A stretch of 53,450 bases of DNA from a virus, in IMG/VR virus record IMGVR_UViG_3300036851_000134, positions 1 to 53,450 of that record, one strand, 5' to 3'. Shown piece after piece: positions 39,663 through 48,003 of this stretch; positions within the stretch are counted from its first letter, which is position 1; the number at the start of each line of letters is the position of its first letter. The translations under genes were made by a program, and so were the position numbers. The notes below the pieces were generated by a model. It was not told where the DNA came from, made no database searches, and saw nothing but the letters and a program-made list of their open reading frames with translations.

Positions 39663-40249
39663 CGAAGGTTGACGGATACCAATCGTTACCGGGTTGGTTC
39701 GATTTTCACGATCTTTATCAGCGTGCTGTGGATGAACATTGCTCCGGTGCGCCCGGCGTGTTCATCGAGATCGGGACGTGCTTCGGTAAGTCGGCGTGTT
39801 TCATGGGTGAACGCATCGTTGCGAGCGGTAAGCAGATCTCGTTCTTTACCGTGGACACGTTCGATTTTGACACCGTTGAAGCGTCGATTCGCGAGGTTGC
39901 GTTGAGTCAGATTGCCCAAGGTAACGGCAACACGTTTGAAGGTGTGGCGCGGCATTTCATCGAGGCGTGCGGGTTGAAAGATGTCGTTCATCTGCTCGTT
40001 GAGTCATCTGTTGAAGCGGCGTCTCGGCATCAGGAGAAATCGGTTGATTTCGTGTTCATCGATGGCGCGCATGATTACGATTCTGTGAGAGCGGACATTT
40101 CCGCGTGGTGGCCGCGGTTGCGCCAGAATCGTTGGATGGGCGGTCACGATTTCGGTATGGAAAGCGTGCGATTGGCTGTGCAAGACGCCTTTGCCGGTCA
40201 TCATGTGATGCAGGAAGGCGGATGCTGGACGGTGTTCAAACATGCCTGA
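39659..40249 (+). CDS. Class I SAM methyltransferase (Methyltransf_24-like)
   Basis: 196 residues from ATG 39659. GVFIEIGTCFGKSACFMGER (SAM loop), FFTVDTFDFD, then DFVFIDGAHDYDSVRADISA (FIDGAHDYxxVxxDI signature of sugar- and small-molecule methyltransferases). Its cassette setting suggests methylation of a sugar. Confidence 0.8.
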   Translation: MTKVDGYQSLPGWFDFHDLYQRAVDEHCSGAPGVFIEIGTCFGKSACFMGERIVASGKQISFFTVDTFDFDTVEASIREVALSQIAQGNGNTFEGVARHFIEACGLKDVVHLLVESSVEAASRHQEKSVDFVFIDGAHDYDSVRADISAWWPRLRQNRWMGGHDFGMESVRLAVQDAFAGHHVMQEGGCWTVFKHA

Positions 40250-40817
40250 TCTTGCTCCAATATTCGCGCAGCATTACGCTACGGATTGGCAGGGTTGCTC
40301 AGGCCCGGGCAGCAAACCAGAGAATGCGTGGCCGTATTTGGATTGGTTGAAACGGTTTGCGGTTCGGCAACCTTACGTCACGCGGTGGGTTGATGTTGGG
40401 TGCGGCGATCTTGGTATTTACCACGGTAAACCGCTCAATTGGTTTCATGTGCCATCGAATTACACCGCGATTGATTTGGTAGACGTGACGCCGCCGGGTG
40501 CAAAGCGCATGATCAACTTCGTGCAGGGTGACGTGCGCGAGATCAAACCGGAGGCGGACATTGCGATTGTTAAAGATGTGATCCAACATCTGAGCCACAA
40601 AACCGCGTTGGAACTGATCGAAGCGTTGAAAGGGTGCAAGACGCTCGTGTTGGTGAATGACTGGGACAACCGCGCGCCGATGAACAACATTGGGATCCAG
40701 GACGGCCAATGGTCTATGATCGATCCGGCGAGTGCGCCGTTCAACTTGCCCGGTAACTGTGAGATCGTTTATCGTAGTGTGCCATTCTACAAGATGGTTT
40801 ACGTTGTGACACGATGA
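40242..40817 (+). CDS. Class I SAM methyltransferase
   Basis: 191 residues. WVDVGCGDLGIYHGKPLNWF (SAM loop), AIDLVDVTPPGAKRMINFVQ, IVKDVIQHLSH: minimal type-11 methyltransferase of a phage type. Overlaps the previous gene by 8 bases. Substrate unknown. Confidence 0.75.
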   Translation: MPDLAPIFAQHYATDWQGCSGPGSKPENAWPYLDWLKRFAVRQPYVTRWVDVGCGDLGIYHGKPLNWFHVPSNYTAIDLVDVTPPGAKRMINFVQGDVREIKPEADIAIVKDVIQHLSHKTALELIEALKGCKTLVLVNDWDNRAPMNNIGIQDGQWSMIDPASAPFNLPGNCEIVYRSVPFYKMVYVVTR

Positions 40818-40996
40818 CTGCCAATCAAAAACGGGAGTTTATTAGGACGCTTCACAATGAAACCGCGGAAAGGTTGGAATCAGCCAGGAAAAACAAAGTC
40901 ATCTTGGATGCGACCGATCATAACCAGTTGATTTGGTGTGTTGCTGAGGAAGTGACGCTTCGTAACGTCTTAGCGATACTGGAGAAGCCTGAATGA
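40814..40996 (+). CDS. 60-residue helical protein
   Basis: MTANQKREFIRTLHNETAER then LESARKNKVILDATDHNQLI: helical, ATGA overlaps. A common phage small protein pattern; unknown function. Confidence 0.55.
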   Translation: MTANQKREFIRTLHNETAERLESARKNKVILDATDHNQLIWCVAEEVTLRNVLAILEKPE

Positions 40997-41268
40997 ACAC
41001 GCGCATGTTTCTGAACCGAATTTTTACCGGCATTTTGGCGGTCATCGGGATTCTGCATTGGAGATTGATCAAGGCCGGGATTCGGTTGGGCTTCGTGGCG
41101 CAAGTGCCGAACCCAAACTGTGTTTGGTTGCAAAAAGTATCTGGTGTGTGGTTCGTTAGGATCAGAGGTGAATGGACATTGCTGGATATGGACCGGACGC
41201 CGCCATCAGCCGGGTACGGTACGGAGTTTGATGATATAGAAGGAAAATGGGTTCGTAACAGACGATGA
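40993..41268 (+). CDS. Membrane protein with C-terminal beta domain
   Basis: 91 residues. N-terminal segment FLNRIFTGILAVIGILHWRL then amphipathic and a short beta-rich end (VWFVRIRGEWTLLDMDRTPP). Single pass predicted. Role unknown. Confidence 0.5.
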   Translation: MNTRMFLNRIFTGILAVIGILHWRLIKAGIRLGFVAQVPNPNCVWLQKVSGVWFVRIRGEWTLLDMDRTPPSAGYGTEFDDIEGKWVRNRR

Positions 41269-41378
41269 CTTTTCCCGCTCCAATCGGTTTCGTGAAAAGC
41301 GTTTCAAAGACGTTGAGTGAAATGCTATTTGCGCTGCTAAACCTCCGATTCGCCCGGCGCTTGTGCGTCCAGGGGTGA
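41265..41378 (+). CDS. 37-residue peptide
   Basis: MTFPAPIGFVKSVSKTLSEM then LFALLNLRFARRLCVQG, ATGA overlap with the gene before; amphipathic/basic, unknown. Supported only by coupling and operon position. Confidence 0.45.
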   Translation: MTFPAPIGFVKSVSKTLSEMLFALLNLRFARRLCVQG

Positions 41379-41396
41379 GAGCGGGATTATTTAACT

Positions 41397-42401
41397 ATGC
41401 CTGAAGTCGTAACAGAAAAGGTGCCGCCTACGAAATTGACAGTCGTTTACCAAACGTGCCGTCGCGAGCCGATGGCGCAATGGTTCTTTGATTCGTTGAA
41501 TCGCGAGTGCGGCGGCGACTACTCAAACATTAAGATTGTTGTCGTCGATTTCTGGTGTCAATACGAACCCGAACGTACCCAGAGCTATTACGCGAAATTC
41601 TGGTATTCTGTGCCGGTGATTGTTCCGCCGATGGGCAATGTGTGGCAGGGCAAAGAGCGATTGACCAAGGACGAGTATTTCGCCGCGGCGAACTCCCGGA
41701 ACACAGGGATTTGCCATGCGCTCGACGGTTACATTGCGTTTGTGGACGACATATCTGTTCTGATGCCGGGTTGGTTGAATCAGATTCATGAAGCGATGGC
41801 TGGCCATTGGATTGCGTGCGGTGCGTATCGGAAGGTAAACAAGCTCGTGGTTGAAAACGGCGAAGTCAAATCGTTAGAGAATCATCCGAGCGGTTGGGAT
41901 TGTCGTTGGCGCGGTGGTATCCCGATGACACCGCAACCGTGCGGCGGCGGCGATATGTTCGGTTGTTCGATTGCGGCTCCGGTGGAAGCGTTCCTTGGAA
42001 TCAACGGATTCGACACCGACGTGGATTCAATGAGCGGTGAGGACTACATTGCGGGCATCATGTTGGCGCAAGCCGGGTGGCATCTGAAATATTGCCGGAA
42101 GATGCTGACCTTCGAGAGCGAGGAACTGCATCACGTTGAACCGCCGTTGCGACGTATCATCAAAAAACATGTGCCCGGCAGAAGCAATTTTGGCGAAAAA
42201 GACGCAAGTCACGCGATCTTGAACATGGTCCGCGGCGGACGGCGAACGGCTCCGAACTATTACGGTCCTGGTGGATTGCGCGCCGTTCGTGAGCGTGTGC
42301 TTGCTGGCGAACCGATGCCTGTTTTGCGGGTGCCGGACAGAGATTGGCGCGACGGTCAGTCTTTGGTTGGGATGGGTAAAGATAACGATGGTTGTCCATG
42401 A
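41397..42401 (+). CDS. GT-A-fold glycosyltransferase (family 2-like)
   Basis: 334 residues. LTVVYQTCRREPMAQWFFDS start, then NSRNTGICHALDGYIAFVDD (with IAFVDDIS as the DxD-like acid site), GCSIAAPVEAFLGINGFDTD and DSMSGEDYIAGIMLAQAG (ED acceptor motif). Typical of GT2-like phage or capsule glycosyltransferases. The donor sugar is unknown. Confidence 0.82.
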   Translation: MPEVVTEKVPPTKLTVVYQTCRREPMAQWFFDSLNRECGGDYSNIKIVVVDFWCQYEPERTQSYYAKFWYSVPVIVPPMGNVWQGKERLTKDEYFAAANSRNTGICHALDGYIAFVDDISVLMPGWLNQIHEAMAGHWIACGAYRKVNKLVVENGEVKSLENHPSGWDCRWRGGIPMTPQPCGGGDMFGCSIAAPVEAFLGINGFDTDVDSMSGEDYIAGIMLAQAGWHLKYCRKMLTFESEELHHVEPPLRRIIKKHVPGRSNFGEKDASHAILNMVRGGRRTAPNYYGPGGLRAVRERVLAGEPMPVLRVPDRDWRDGQSLVGMGKDNDGCP

Positions 42402-42526
42402 AAAAGTTAATCGAAGAGATACTGAGTTCAAACATTGCAACGCAAGTTGTCATTGTGATTACTTCCATACTGATCGCAACTTTCGTTTTGGTTGTGATTC
42501 GGTTATTTGCGAAAATGTGGGGATGA
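42398..42526 (+). CDS. 42-residue membrane peptide
   Basis: MKKLIEEILSSNIATQVVIV then ITSILIATFVLVVIRLFAKM WG: one transmembrane helix, ATGA overlap with the glycosyltransferase. Similar in layout to the other membrane peptides of this cassette. Confidence 0.6.
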   Translation: MKKLIEEILSSNIATQVVIVITSILIATFVLVVIRLFAKMWG

Positions 42527-42527
42527 A

Positions 42528-42686
42528 ATGAGCTTCGATAAATCCAAAGGGCGCGTCATCATTTACTGTGACGATTGCAAAGGACCAATCTACGGTTCTG
42601 CGCATGTTCGCGGTGGCAAGGTGCGCTGTGAAACGTGTCTCGTGCGCGCGTTGAACCGTAAGAAAAGCGAGCAAGACGATGGCTAA
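42528..42686 (+). CDS. Zinc-ribbon peptide
   Basis: 52 residues. IIYCDDCKGPIYG and VRCETCLVR give two Cys pairs, one zinc site. It overlaps the next gene by 8 bases. A small zinc ribbon of unknown role. Confidence 0.6.
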   Translation: MSFDKSKGRVIIYCDDCKGPIYGSAHVRGGKVRCETCLVRALNRKKSEQDDG

Positions 42687-43257
42687 AGTTGCGCTCATAC
42701 TTTGCGGCGGATCGCAGACTCGCTGGGGCAACGATACGCCCAAACAGCTCATGCCTGTGCTGGGCGAAACGTTGGTTGAACGTGTGTCGCGTCAGGTGCG
42801 CGCGATCGGGTTCACGCCGTTGATCGTTGGGCCGAAGGACGTGTTTGGTTCGCACGGTAGTTGTTTGCCGCATGGGAAAACGATTACCGATAGCATTGAC
42901 GTTTCGCGCAGGTTTTTCGAGGATTGCACGGTTGTGTTGTGCGGCGACGTGGTTTGGGGCGACGGTGCAATTGGCCATTTGGCAAATGACGGTGCGCAAC
43001 GATCGGTTCTTGGTTCGGTGTTTACGGCTGAAATATTCGGGATGTGCTGGAACCATTGCATGGGTCCCGACAAAGGCCAGCTTGAACACGCCGCACGGCA
43101 TGGCGGTCGGTTGTGGCATCTTTACCGGCTGATGATCAATCAACCGATCGATAAGCATGTTTGCGACTTGTCGCTTTGGACGGAGATCAACGACGGGTTC
43201 ACTCAGGATTTCGATCATCAAAACCAATACCAAGAATGGACAGCGAAACATCAATGA
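42679..43257 (+). CDS. Nucleotidyltransferase (sugar-nucleotide/MobA-like)
   Basis: 192 residues. VALILCGGSQTRWGNDTPKQ then LMPVLGETLVERVSRQVRAI is the GG..R....PK.LMPV.GE signature of NTP transferases. VVLCGDVVWGD is the second acidic site. It may make the activated sugar (or CMP/CDP sugar) used by the nearby transferases. Confidence 0.8.
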   Translation: MAKVALILCGGSQTRWGNDTPKQLMPVLGETLVERVSRQVRAIGFTPLIVGPKDVFGSHGSCLPHGKTITDSIDVSRRFFEDCTVVLCGDVVWGDGAIGHLANDGAQRSVLGSVFTAEIFGMCWNHCMGPDKGQLEHAARHGGRLWHLYRLMINQPIDKHVCDLSLWTEINDGFTQDFDHQNQYQEWTAKHQ

Positions 43258-43850
43258 TTCTTTGTTCGTGCGTGCTTCCAACCCGAGGTAATCCGGAGGG
43301 TGTAGCGCGATTGTACTATTCGTTTTTGTCTCTGTTTGATTTGGGCAGGATCGAGCTGATTTTACGGATTGATGACGATGACGTTGATGGATACAAACCG
43401 TTGCTGGAGCAATATCCGGAGATAAGGGTTATACCCGGCCCTCGCGAGTCCGGGTATGAGTCATTGAATCATTTTTATGAAGCTCTCGCGCGCGCGTCTC
43501 TTGGCAAATGGATTTGGTTTCTGGACGATGACGTGTATTTTGAGGGTCCAAATGTTACAGAGGTTCTTGAGCGAGTTCCTACTGATGGGACATTTATCCG
43601 GCCACAGCATTATCAGTTGAATGAGTCCATGTATCAGAATTGCGCTTATGGCCCGTTCCCGATGGTTCCAAATAAGTTTTGGGAACAGTTTTCAGACTTC
43701 AATTTCCCGCAACCGATTGACGATCACATTCACAGTTTTTTAATGAGCAAGGGATGGGTAATCCGGTATCTTCCAAACGTGACAGCGGTTCACGATCGGT
43801 CTCGGGACAAGTTTCCGCTTCCTCGGCCAGCGTGTAATGAAAGACATTAA
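43254..43850 (+). CDS. GT-A glycosyltransferase (family 2-like)
   Basis: 198 residues from ATG 43254 (ATGA). CSCVLPTRGNPEGVARLYYS start, RIDDDDVDGYKPLLEQYPEI, and KWIWFLDDDVYFEGPNVTEV with DDD metal site. The C-terminal His-rich part (IDDHIHSFLMSKG) is a possible acceptor loop. Short for the family, catalytic core only. Confidence 0.78.
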   Translation: MILCSCVLPTRGNPEGVARLYYSFLSLFDLGRIELILRIDDDDVDGYKPLLEQYPEIRVIPGPRESGYESLNHFYEALARASLGKWIWFLDDDVYFEGPNVTEVLERVPTDGTFIRPQHYQLNESMYQNCAYGPFPMVPNKFWEQFSDFNFPQPIDDHIHSFLMSKGWVIRYLPNVTAVHDRSRDKFPLPRPACNERH

Positions 43851-44667
43851 ACAAGTCGAAAAGTTCTGGAACGAGCATCCGTGCAATGTCCGGCATCGGT
43901 CGCCTTCTGATTGGACGTGGACAGAAGAGTCTTTCAGGATGGTTACGATGAGGAAATATTTCGTTGAACCGCACATTTTGAGATTTGCAGATCACAAGCG
44001 GTGGAAAGGCAAAACTGTGCTTGAGATCGGATGCGGGATTGGAACTGATGCGGAACAATTCGCTTTGGCTGGAGCAGAGGTAACGGCATTGGATTTGTCA
44101 CGGAAAAGCCTTGAAATTTGTTTGGAACGATTTCGAATCAACAGACAGAATGGATTGTTTTACAGAGGTAATATCGAGGATACCGATGTTGTTCCGGTTC
44201 AATTTTATGATTTGGTGTATGCGTTTGGCGTGTTGCATCACACACCTGATCCGGTTCGCTCGATTGAGAACATCAAGCGTTACATGGGGCCGCATTCTGA
44301 GTTGCGCATTATGCTTTACAGCAAGTGGTCGTGGAAAAGCATTGCGATCGGGTTGCGTCATTGTTGGTGGTGTCCGTGGCATTGGCGGAAGGCAGTTGAG
44401 AATTACTCGGAAGCGGCGACTGGTTGTCCGGTAACTCATCTTCATTCGTTCGCTGATATTCGGTTGTTGCTGAAAGATTTTGAGATTGTTCGAATGTGGA
44501 AGGATCACATTTTCCCGTATTCGATCGATCATTACCGGCAATACGAGTATCTGAAGGTGTGGTATTTCAGGTGGTGTCCACGCTGGCTTTTCAAGAAACT
44601 GGAAAGTGTTCTTGGCTGGCACACACTGGTAATTGCGAAACTGAAAGAAAACCATGTTGCTCACTGA
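43837..44667 (+). CDS. Class I SAM methyltransferase
   Basis: 276 residues. An N-terminal FWNEHPCNVRH motif, then the SAM loop TVLEIGCGIGTDAEQFALAG and ALDLSRKSLEICLERF, and VYAFGVLHHTPDPVRSI. This long methyltransferase family with FW..hPC is common in cyanophages and sugar-modification loci. Confidence 0.85.
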   Translation: MKDIKQVEKFWNEHPCNVRHRSPSDWTWTEESFRMVTMRKYFVEPHILRFADHKRWKGKTVLEIGCGIGTDAEQFALAGAEVTALDLSRKSLEICLERFRINRQNGLFYRGNIEDTDVVPVQFYDLVYAFGVLHHTPDPVRSIENIKRYMGPHSELRIMLYSKWSWKSIAIGLRHCWWCPWHWRKAVENYSEAATGCPVTHLHSFADIRLLLKDFEIVRMWKDHIFPYSIDHYRQYEYLKVWYFRWCPRWLFKKLESVLGWHTLVIAKLKENHVAH

Positions 44668-45349
44668 ACGATTCAAGCTGGAGATTCAATCGCACGTTCT
44701 GGCGTTGCAAGGATGGTGTACGCCGGAGAAAGCGTGGCGGTTGGCGGAACTGATCCTGGACAATCGGTTGCAATGGGCTGTGGAGGTTGGAATTTTCGGT
44801 GGGCGCTCGATCATTCCTATGGCTCTTGCGATGCGCGAACAGAATTACGGCAGGGTTTACGGGCTTGATCCGTGGGACGTTGCGCACGCCACCGAAGGCG
44901 AGAATGGCGATGAACAAACTAAATGGTGGACGACGCAGGTGGACCTTAAATCTATCCGAACCGGGTTCGAGGCGCATGTGTTGCGTCACGGATTGCTCGA
45001 ATGGTTGCATTGGTTCCCGGTTGGCAGCATTGAAGGCGAGGGATTGTTTCAGGACGGTTGGGCGAACTTGGTCCATGTGGATTCCAATCATTCGGAATTG
45101 ACCAGTTGCAGGGACATTCGGCTTTGGTCACGGAAACTTGCTCCAGACGGGTTCCTTGTGTTTGACGATTTGGATTGGCCGTCGCAACAGCGAGCGATTG
45201 CCATTCTCAAGTCTGAACTGGGTTTCGAGTTGATTGAAGATTACGGGTCATGGGGCGTGTTCCGCAGGCCATCGCGCCGTCCGGACCCGATTGTTTATGC
45301 CGCTACCAACGAAATTATTGGCGTTCAAACGCCTGATCAAAGCGTATGA
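44654..45349 (+). CDS. Class I SAM methyltransferase (Methyltransf_24-like)
   Basis: 231 residues. WAVEVGIFGGRSIIPMALAM (SAM loop), YGLDPWDV, LVHVDSNHSELTSCRDIRLW (sugar-methyltransferase-like D.NH), FLVFDDLDWPS. Overlaps both neighbours; methylation of a sugar hydroxyl is likely. Confidence 0.8.
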   Translation: MLLTERFKLEIQSHVLALQGWCTPEKAWRLAELILDNRLQWAVEVGIFGGRSIIPMALAMREQNYGRVYGLDPWDVAHATEGENGDEQTKWWTTQVDLKSIRTGFEAHVLRHGLLEWLHWFPVGSIEGEGLFQDGWANLVHVDSNHSELTSCRDIRLWSRKLAPDGFLVFDDLDWPSQQRAIAILKSELGFELIEDYGSWGVFRRPSRRPDPIVYAATNEIIGVQTPDQSV

Positions 45350-46667
45350 CGATGGCGTCAGCATCGAAGAATTGCGCCGTCAACGTGATGATCTCGAACA
45401 GCACGTTAAGAAGCTCCAAGCTGAATATGAGGAGCACCTTAACACGGTGCGGTTTGAGCGTGATCAAATAGATTTTCAACTGAACGAATTTCGCGCTTAC
45501 GTGGAAGGAATTGTGAACAGTATCGATCGAGATATACCGAGTGTGACAGCGCAAAACGCGTGGCGCGCTGGTCTGTTCAACTTCGGCAAGGCGGTCAATC
45601 ATCCAGTGCCTGGGACGAGGTATTTCAATTGTTCGATCGTAGCGCGCCTTGATGGCGATTGGTTGATTGCGCGCAAGTCTGCGCCGTTTCCTCGTGTTGA
45701 AATCGGCAAGAATTCAATCGCAGCGTTCAAGATTCAGAACGATTTCTTTCGTAAACCACCGGAACAACGGGAGAGCGCACCGGCGTTGTTCACGATGATT
45801 CATTGCGCATTTCAAGAGCGGTATTCCGATGAGCACTTCGAAGATCCGCGTGTGTGCGTGATGAACGGGCAGGTTTACATTTCATGCACGAACTTTCAGT
45901 TGAGCGACAAAGGACGCTGGCGAGGTAGCCATCAAGTGTTGGTTGAGGTCGATGATCTTTGGCGATCGCGGCGTATGTGGCATCCGGTGTTTGGAGGAAA
46001 CCAAGGATCGCCGTATCTCCAGAAATACAACGAAAAGAACTGGTTATGGTTTTGGCATGAGGGCGAGATTTACATGGTTTACATGACGGTGCCGCATCGT
46101 GTTGTGCACATGAACAAGTTCATTGATCTGATCAAAGTTTACGAAACGCCACAGCGCAATCCACTTTGGAAAGCGGGTGCGCCGCGTGGCGGGACTCCGC
46201 CTGTCCGCGTTGGTGACGAGTATTTCAGTTTTTTCCATTCGAGCACGGCATGGATCTGCAACAAACGCAGGTACCACATGGGCGCGTATGCGTTTGAAGC
46301 GAAACCACCGTTTCGCATGACCAAATGCACGACGTTACCGCTGTTGAGCGGTAGCAAAGATGATCCGCCGTTTAACGGGCTCGTGCCGCCTGTGCCGACG
46401 ATACCGCTTTGCGTGTTCCCGGGTGGCGCAATTTATCGTGATGGTAAATGGATTGTGGTTTATGGCGTGAACGATTTCACAAGCGGTTGGATCGAGATAC
46501 CGCACGTTGATCTGTTGAACTTGATGCGTCCAATTGGTGAAAATGATGTGCATGGCGAAGAAATGGTGATGACAAATCAAGCTGGCATACCGCTGGACGG
46601 AAACGGACTGTCGACAAAAGGCGCTCCGATATTTGCCAACCCACCGGCAGAAGGAGTGAAAGCATGA
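45297..46667 (+). CDS. GH130-like beta-propeller glycosidase/phosphorylase
   Basis: 456 residues from ATG 45297; the start is uncertain because it lies inside the preceding gene with no good ribosome site. An N-terminal coiled coil (EELRRQRDDLEQHVKKLQAE) precedes propeller blades: EDPRVCVMNGQVYISCTNFQ, GAPRGGTPPVRVGDEYFSFF, MGAYAFEAKPPF and VFPGGAIYRDGKWIVVYGVN, typical of GH130 mannoside phosphorylases. It may remodel a mannose-type glycan. The end couples by ATGA to the tiny-gene array. Confidence 0.75.
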   Translation: MPLPTKLLAFKRLIKAYDDGVSIEELRRQRDDLEQHVKKLQAEYEEHLNTVRFERDQIDFQLNEFRAYVEGIVNSIDRDIPSVTAQNAWRAGLFNFGKAVNHPVPGTRYFNCSIVARLDGDWLIARKSAPFPRVEIGKNSIAAFKIQNDFFRKPPEQRESAPALFTMIHCAFQERYSDEHFEDPRVCVMNGQVYISCTNFQLSDKGRWRGSHQVLVEVDDLWRSRRMWHPVFGGNQGSPYLQKYNEKNWLWFWHEGEIYMVYMTVPHRVVHMNKFIDLIKVYETPQRNPLWKAGAPRGGTPPVRVGDEYFSFFHSSTAWICNKRRYHMGAYAFEAKPPFRMTKCTTLPLLSGSKDDPPFNGLVPPVPTIPLCVFPGGAIYRDGKWIVVYGVNDFTSGWIEIPHVDLLNLMRPIGENDVHGEEMVMTNQAGIPLDGNGLSTKGAPIFANPPAEGVKA

Positions 46668-46714
46668 AAACCGAAACCGTTCAAACCGCAATCGCCGGAG
46701 GCCATAGACCATGA
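46664..46714 (+). CDS. 16-residue leader peptide of the linker array
   Basis: MKTETVQTAIAGGHRP, ATGA overlap with the GH130-like gene. Its last residues GGHRP are encoded by linker copy 1, whose ATG starts the next gene. Confidence 0.5.
   Translation: MKTETVQTAIAGGHRP
46695..46713 (+). repeat. Linker copy 1 (ribosome site + start)
   Basis: CCGGAGGCCATAGACCATG. Same core as the other copies: GGAGGA/C, CATAGACC or CACAAGCC, start codon. Confidence 0.85.
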
Positions 46715-46914
46715 ACGAAGCAGGCTGCGCCCACGGTTCCGCTCTCCTCGATTGCAAGATGCAGATAGTCGAACTCCTTCACAACGCCAATGACGAGGAA
46801 TTGGCCGAATGCGATGTAAACCTCTACAATGCGCTGATCGAACACCCGGATGTAATGGAGCGAATGGGTGTGAAGCCCCACAACGACCAAGACCACGGAG
46901 AACACAAGCCATGA
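46711..46914 (+). CDS. 67-residue protein ending in linker tail
   Basis: MNEAGCAHGSALLDCKMQIV then ELLHNANDEELAECDVNLYN: helical, acidic. The C-terminal NDQDHGEHKP comes from linker copy 2. Unknown. Confidence 0.6.
   Translation: MNEAGCAHGSALLDCKMQIVELLHNANDEELAECDVNLYNALIEHPDVMERMGVKPHNDQDHGEHKP
46891..46913 (+). repeat. Linker copy 2
   Basis: Core CACGGAGAACACAAGCCATG, variant with CACAAG in place of CATAGA. Encodes DHGEHKP at the end of the gene before. Confidence 0.85.
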
Positions 46915-47228
46915 GACAAAATGTGCGCGGAGAATTTCCAAGACTGTCAGGCGACTGTATCGACGACCGGGAGCGTTCGCTTCCAACCTCTTTCTGCCCG
47001 ATCTGTCGCTACGAGATGGATTCGGCGACCTGTGTGGAAAAAGAGCTAGCTGAGCCAAGCGCAGGCGACCTGTCCGTCTGCCTCAACTGTGGTGAGCTGC
47101 TACAGTTCAACGAAATCCTTGTGCTGAGGCTGCTGCCGACGACACAACGCGCTGACATCGATGAGGAAAGCCAAAAACTGTTGACCCGCGCCAGCGAGCT
47201 AATCCGAAAACGAGGGCGCATTCACTGA
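46911..47228 (+). CDS. Zinc-ribbon protein
   Basis: 105 residues. FCPICRYEMDSATC and CLNCGELLQFNEILVLRLLP give two Cys pairs and a beta ribbon, followed by a helical acidic end. Not followed by a linker at its stop, but linker 3 lies 5 bases beyond. Confidence 0.6.
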   Translation: MRQNVRGEFPRLSGDCIDDRERSLPTSFCPICRYEMDSATCVEKELAEPSAGDLSVCLNCGELLQFNEILVLRLLPTTQRADIDEESQKLLTRASELIRKRGRIH

Positions 47229-47232
47229 GACC

Positions 47233-47255
47233 AACCACAGAGGACACAAGCCTTG
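47233..47255 (+). repeat. Linker copy 3
   Basis: Core CACAGAGGACACAAGCCTTG with TTG start. Confidence 0.75.
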
Positions 47256-47300
47256 AATAGCGAATACAATTCCAACCAGGCGAAAACACCAACAACATGA
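47253..47300 (+). CDS. 15-residue peptide with TTG start
   Basis: TTG AAT AGC ... ACA TGA from linker copy 3 (GAGGACACAAGCC TTG); the stop overlaps the next ATG. Possibly a ribosome bridge more than a protein. Confidence 0.35.
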   Translation: MNSEYNSNQAKTPTT

Positions 47301-47470
47301 AAAGCAACTCAATCAAACGCACCGATGAAGAAACAGACGAACTGCTCAACAAGTGTAGTGACCAGGAGAACAAAGGCGGGAGCAAATACCCAGGCATGAC
47401 TTATGAGCAGGGAATACAAGCTGGCATCAGTTGGCTGCTTGGTTACGCCGACGAAAATCCATTGGAGTGA
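47297..47470 (+). CDS. 57-residue conserved phage protein
   Basis: MKSNSIKRTDEETDELLNKC then GGSKYPGMTYEQGIQAGISW LLG: KYPGMTYEQGI..GI.WLLG is a common short phage motif of unknown function. Confidence 0.65.
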   Translation: MKSNSIKRTDEETDELLNKCSDQENKGGSKYPGMTYEQGIQAGISWLLGYADENPLE

Positions 47471-47554
47471 CTAGCCTTATCTGTCCTCATGTGCCCCCTA
47501 GAGTACCACCCGTTCGCATGAAACAAGAGCCTCGCCAGGACCAAATCACCATCG

Positions 47555-47575
47555 CCACGGAGGACATAGACCATG
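47555..47575 (+). repeat. Linker copy 4
   Basis: CACGGAGGACATAGACCATG. The HGGHRP frame upstream is open but has no start codon, as if a gene was lost here. Confidence 0.85.
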
Positions 47576-47791
47576 ACACCAAAAGCACTTGCCAAAATAC
47601 CTGCACCGTCTGAATGGATAGTGACGCGCACGATAAGGGAAACCTACGGAGCAGTTGGGCGCACCCGACAGGAAGCAATCGCGTGGGTAAACGAACGATC
47701 TCCCGAAGCCGACACGGTGACAATACTTACCGAGTCCGCAAAGAAAGTGCGAAGCTCGAACGATCAGGACCATGGGGGACATAGACCGTGA
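47573..47791 (+). CDS. 72-residue cassette protein (MTPKALA type)
   Basis: MTPKALAKIPAPSEWIVTRT then EAIAWVNERSPEADTVTILT. Preceded by linker copy 4; ends NDQDHGGHRP from linker copy 5. Its first seven residues and DNA are the same as the gene at 48246, while the rest differs. Confidence 0.65.
   Translation: MTPKALAKIPAPSEWIVTRTIRETYGAVGRTRQEAIAWVNERSPEADTVTILTESAKKVRSSNDQDHGGHRP
47768..47790 (+). repeat. Linker copy 5
   Basis: CATGGGGGACATAGACCGTG with GTG start. Synonymous changes keep DHGGHRP. Confidence 0.85.
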
Positions 47792-48003
47792 CAACACCAG
47801 CAACAACGTGCCATTTCTGGCAGGGTTTGTGCGGCTACAAAGCTGTTGCCGAAGTCAAGCAGCGCAACGGGAAGTGGAAGCCAATCTGTGGCCAACATCT
47901 CGCCGGATTAAAAAAACGCAAACCGCCATCGTGGATACCCGAAACCCGAATGCTGCCGAATGAGGCGCTACAGCGCCAAGACCACGGAGGACATAGACCA
48001 TGA
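47788..48003 (+). CDS. 71-residue zinc-finger cassette protein, GTG start
   Basis: GTG 47788 overlaps the stop (GTGA). CHFWQGLCGYKAVAEVKQRN then WKPICGQHLAGL: Cys/His likely zinc-binding, related to NrdR-like/small ribbon patterns. Ends QRQDHGGHRP (linker 6). Confidence 0.6.
   Translation: MTTPATTCHFWQGLCGYKAVAEVKQRNGKWKPICGQHLAGLKKRKPPSWIPETRMLPNEALQRQDHGGHRP
47980..48002 (+). repeat. Linker copy 6
   Basis: CACGGAGGACATAGACCATG; the most consensus-like copy together with copy 4. Confidence 0.9.
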
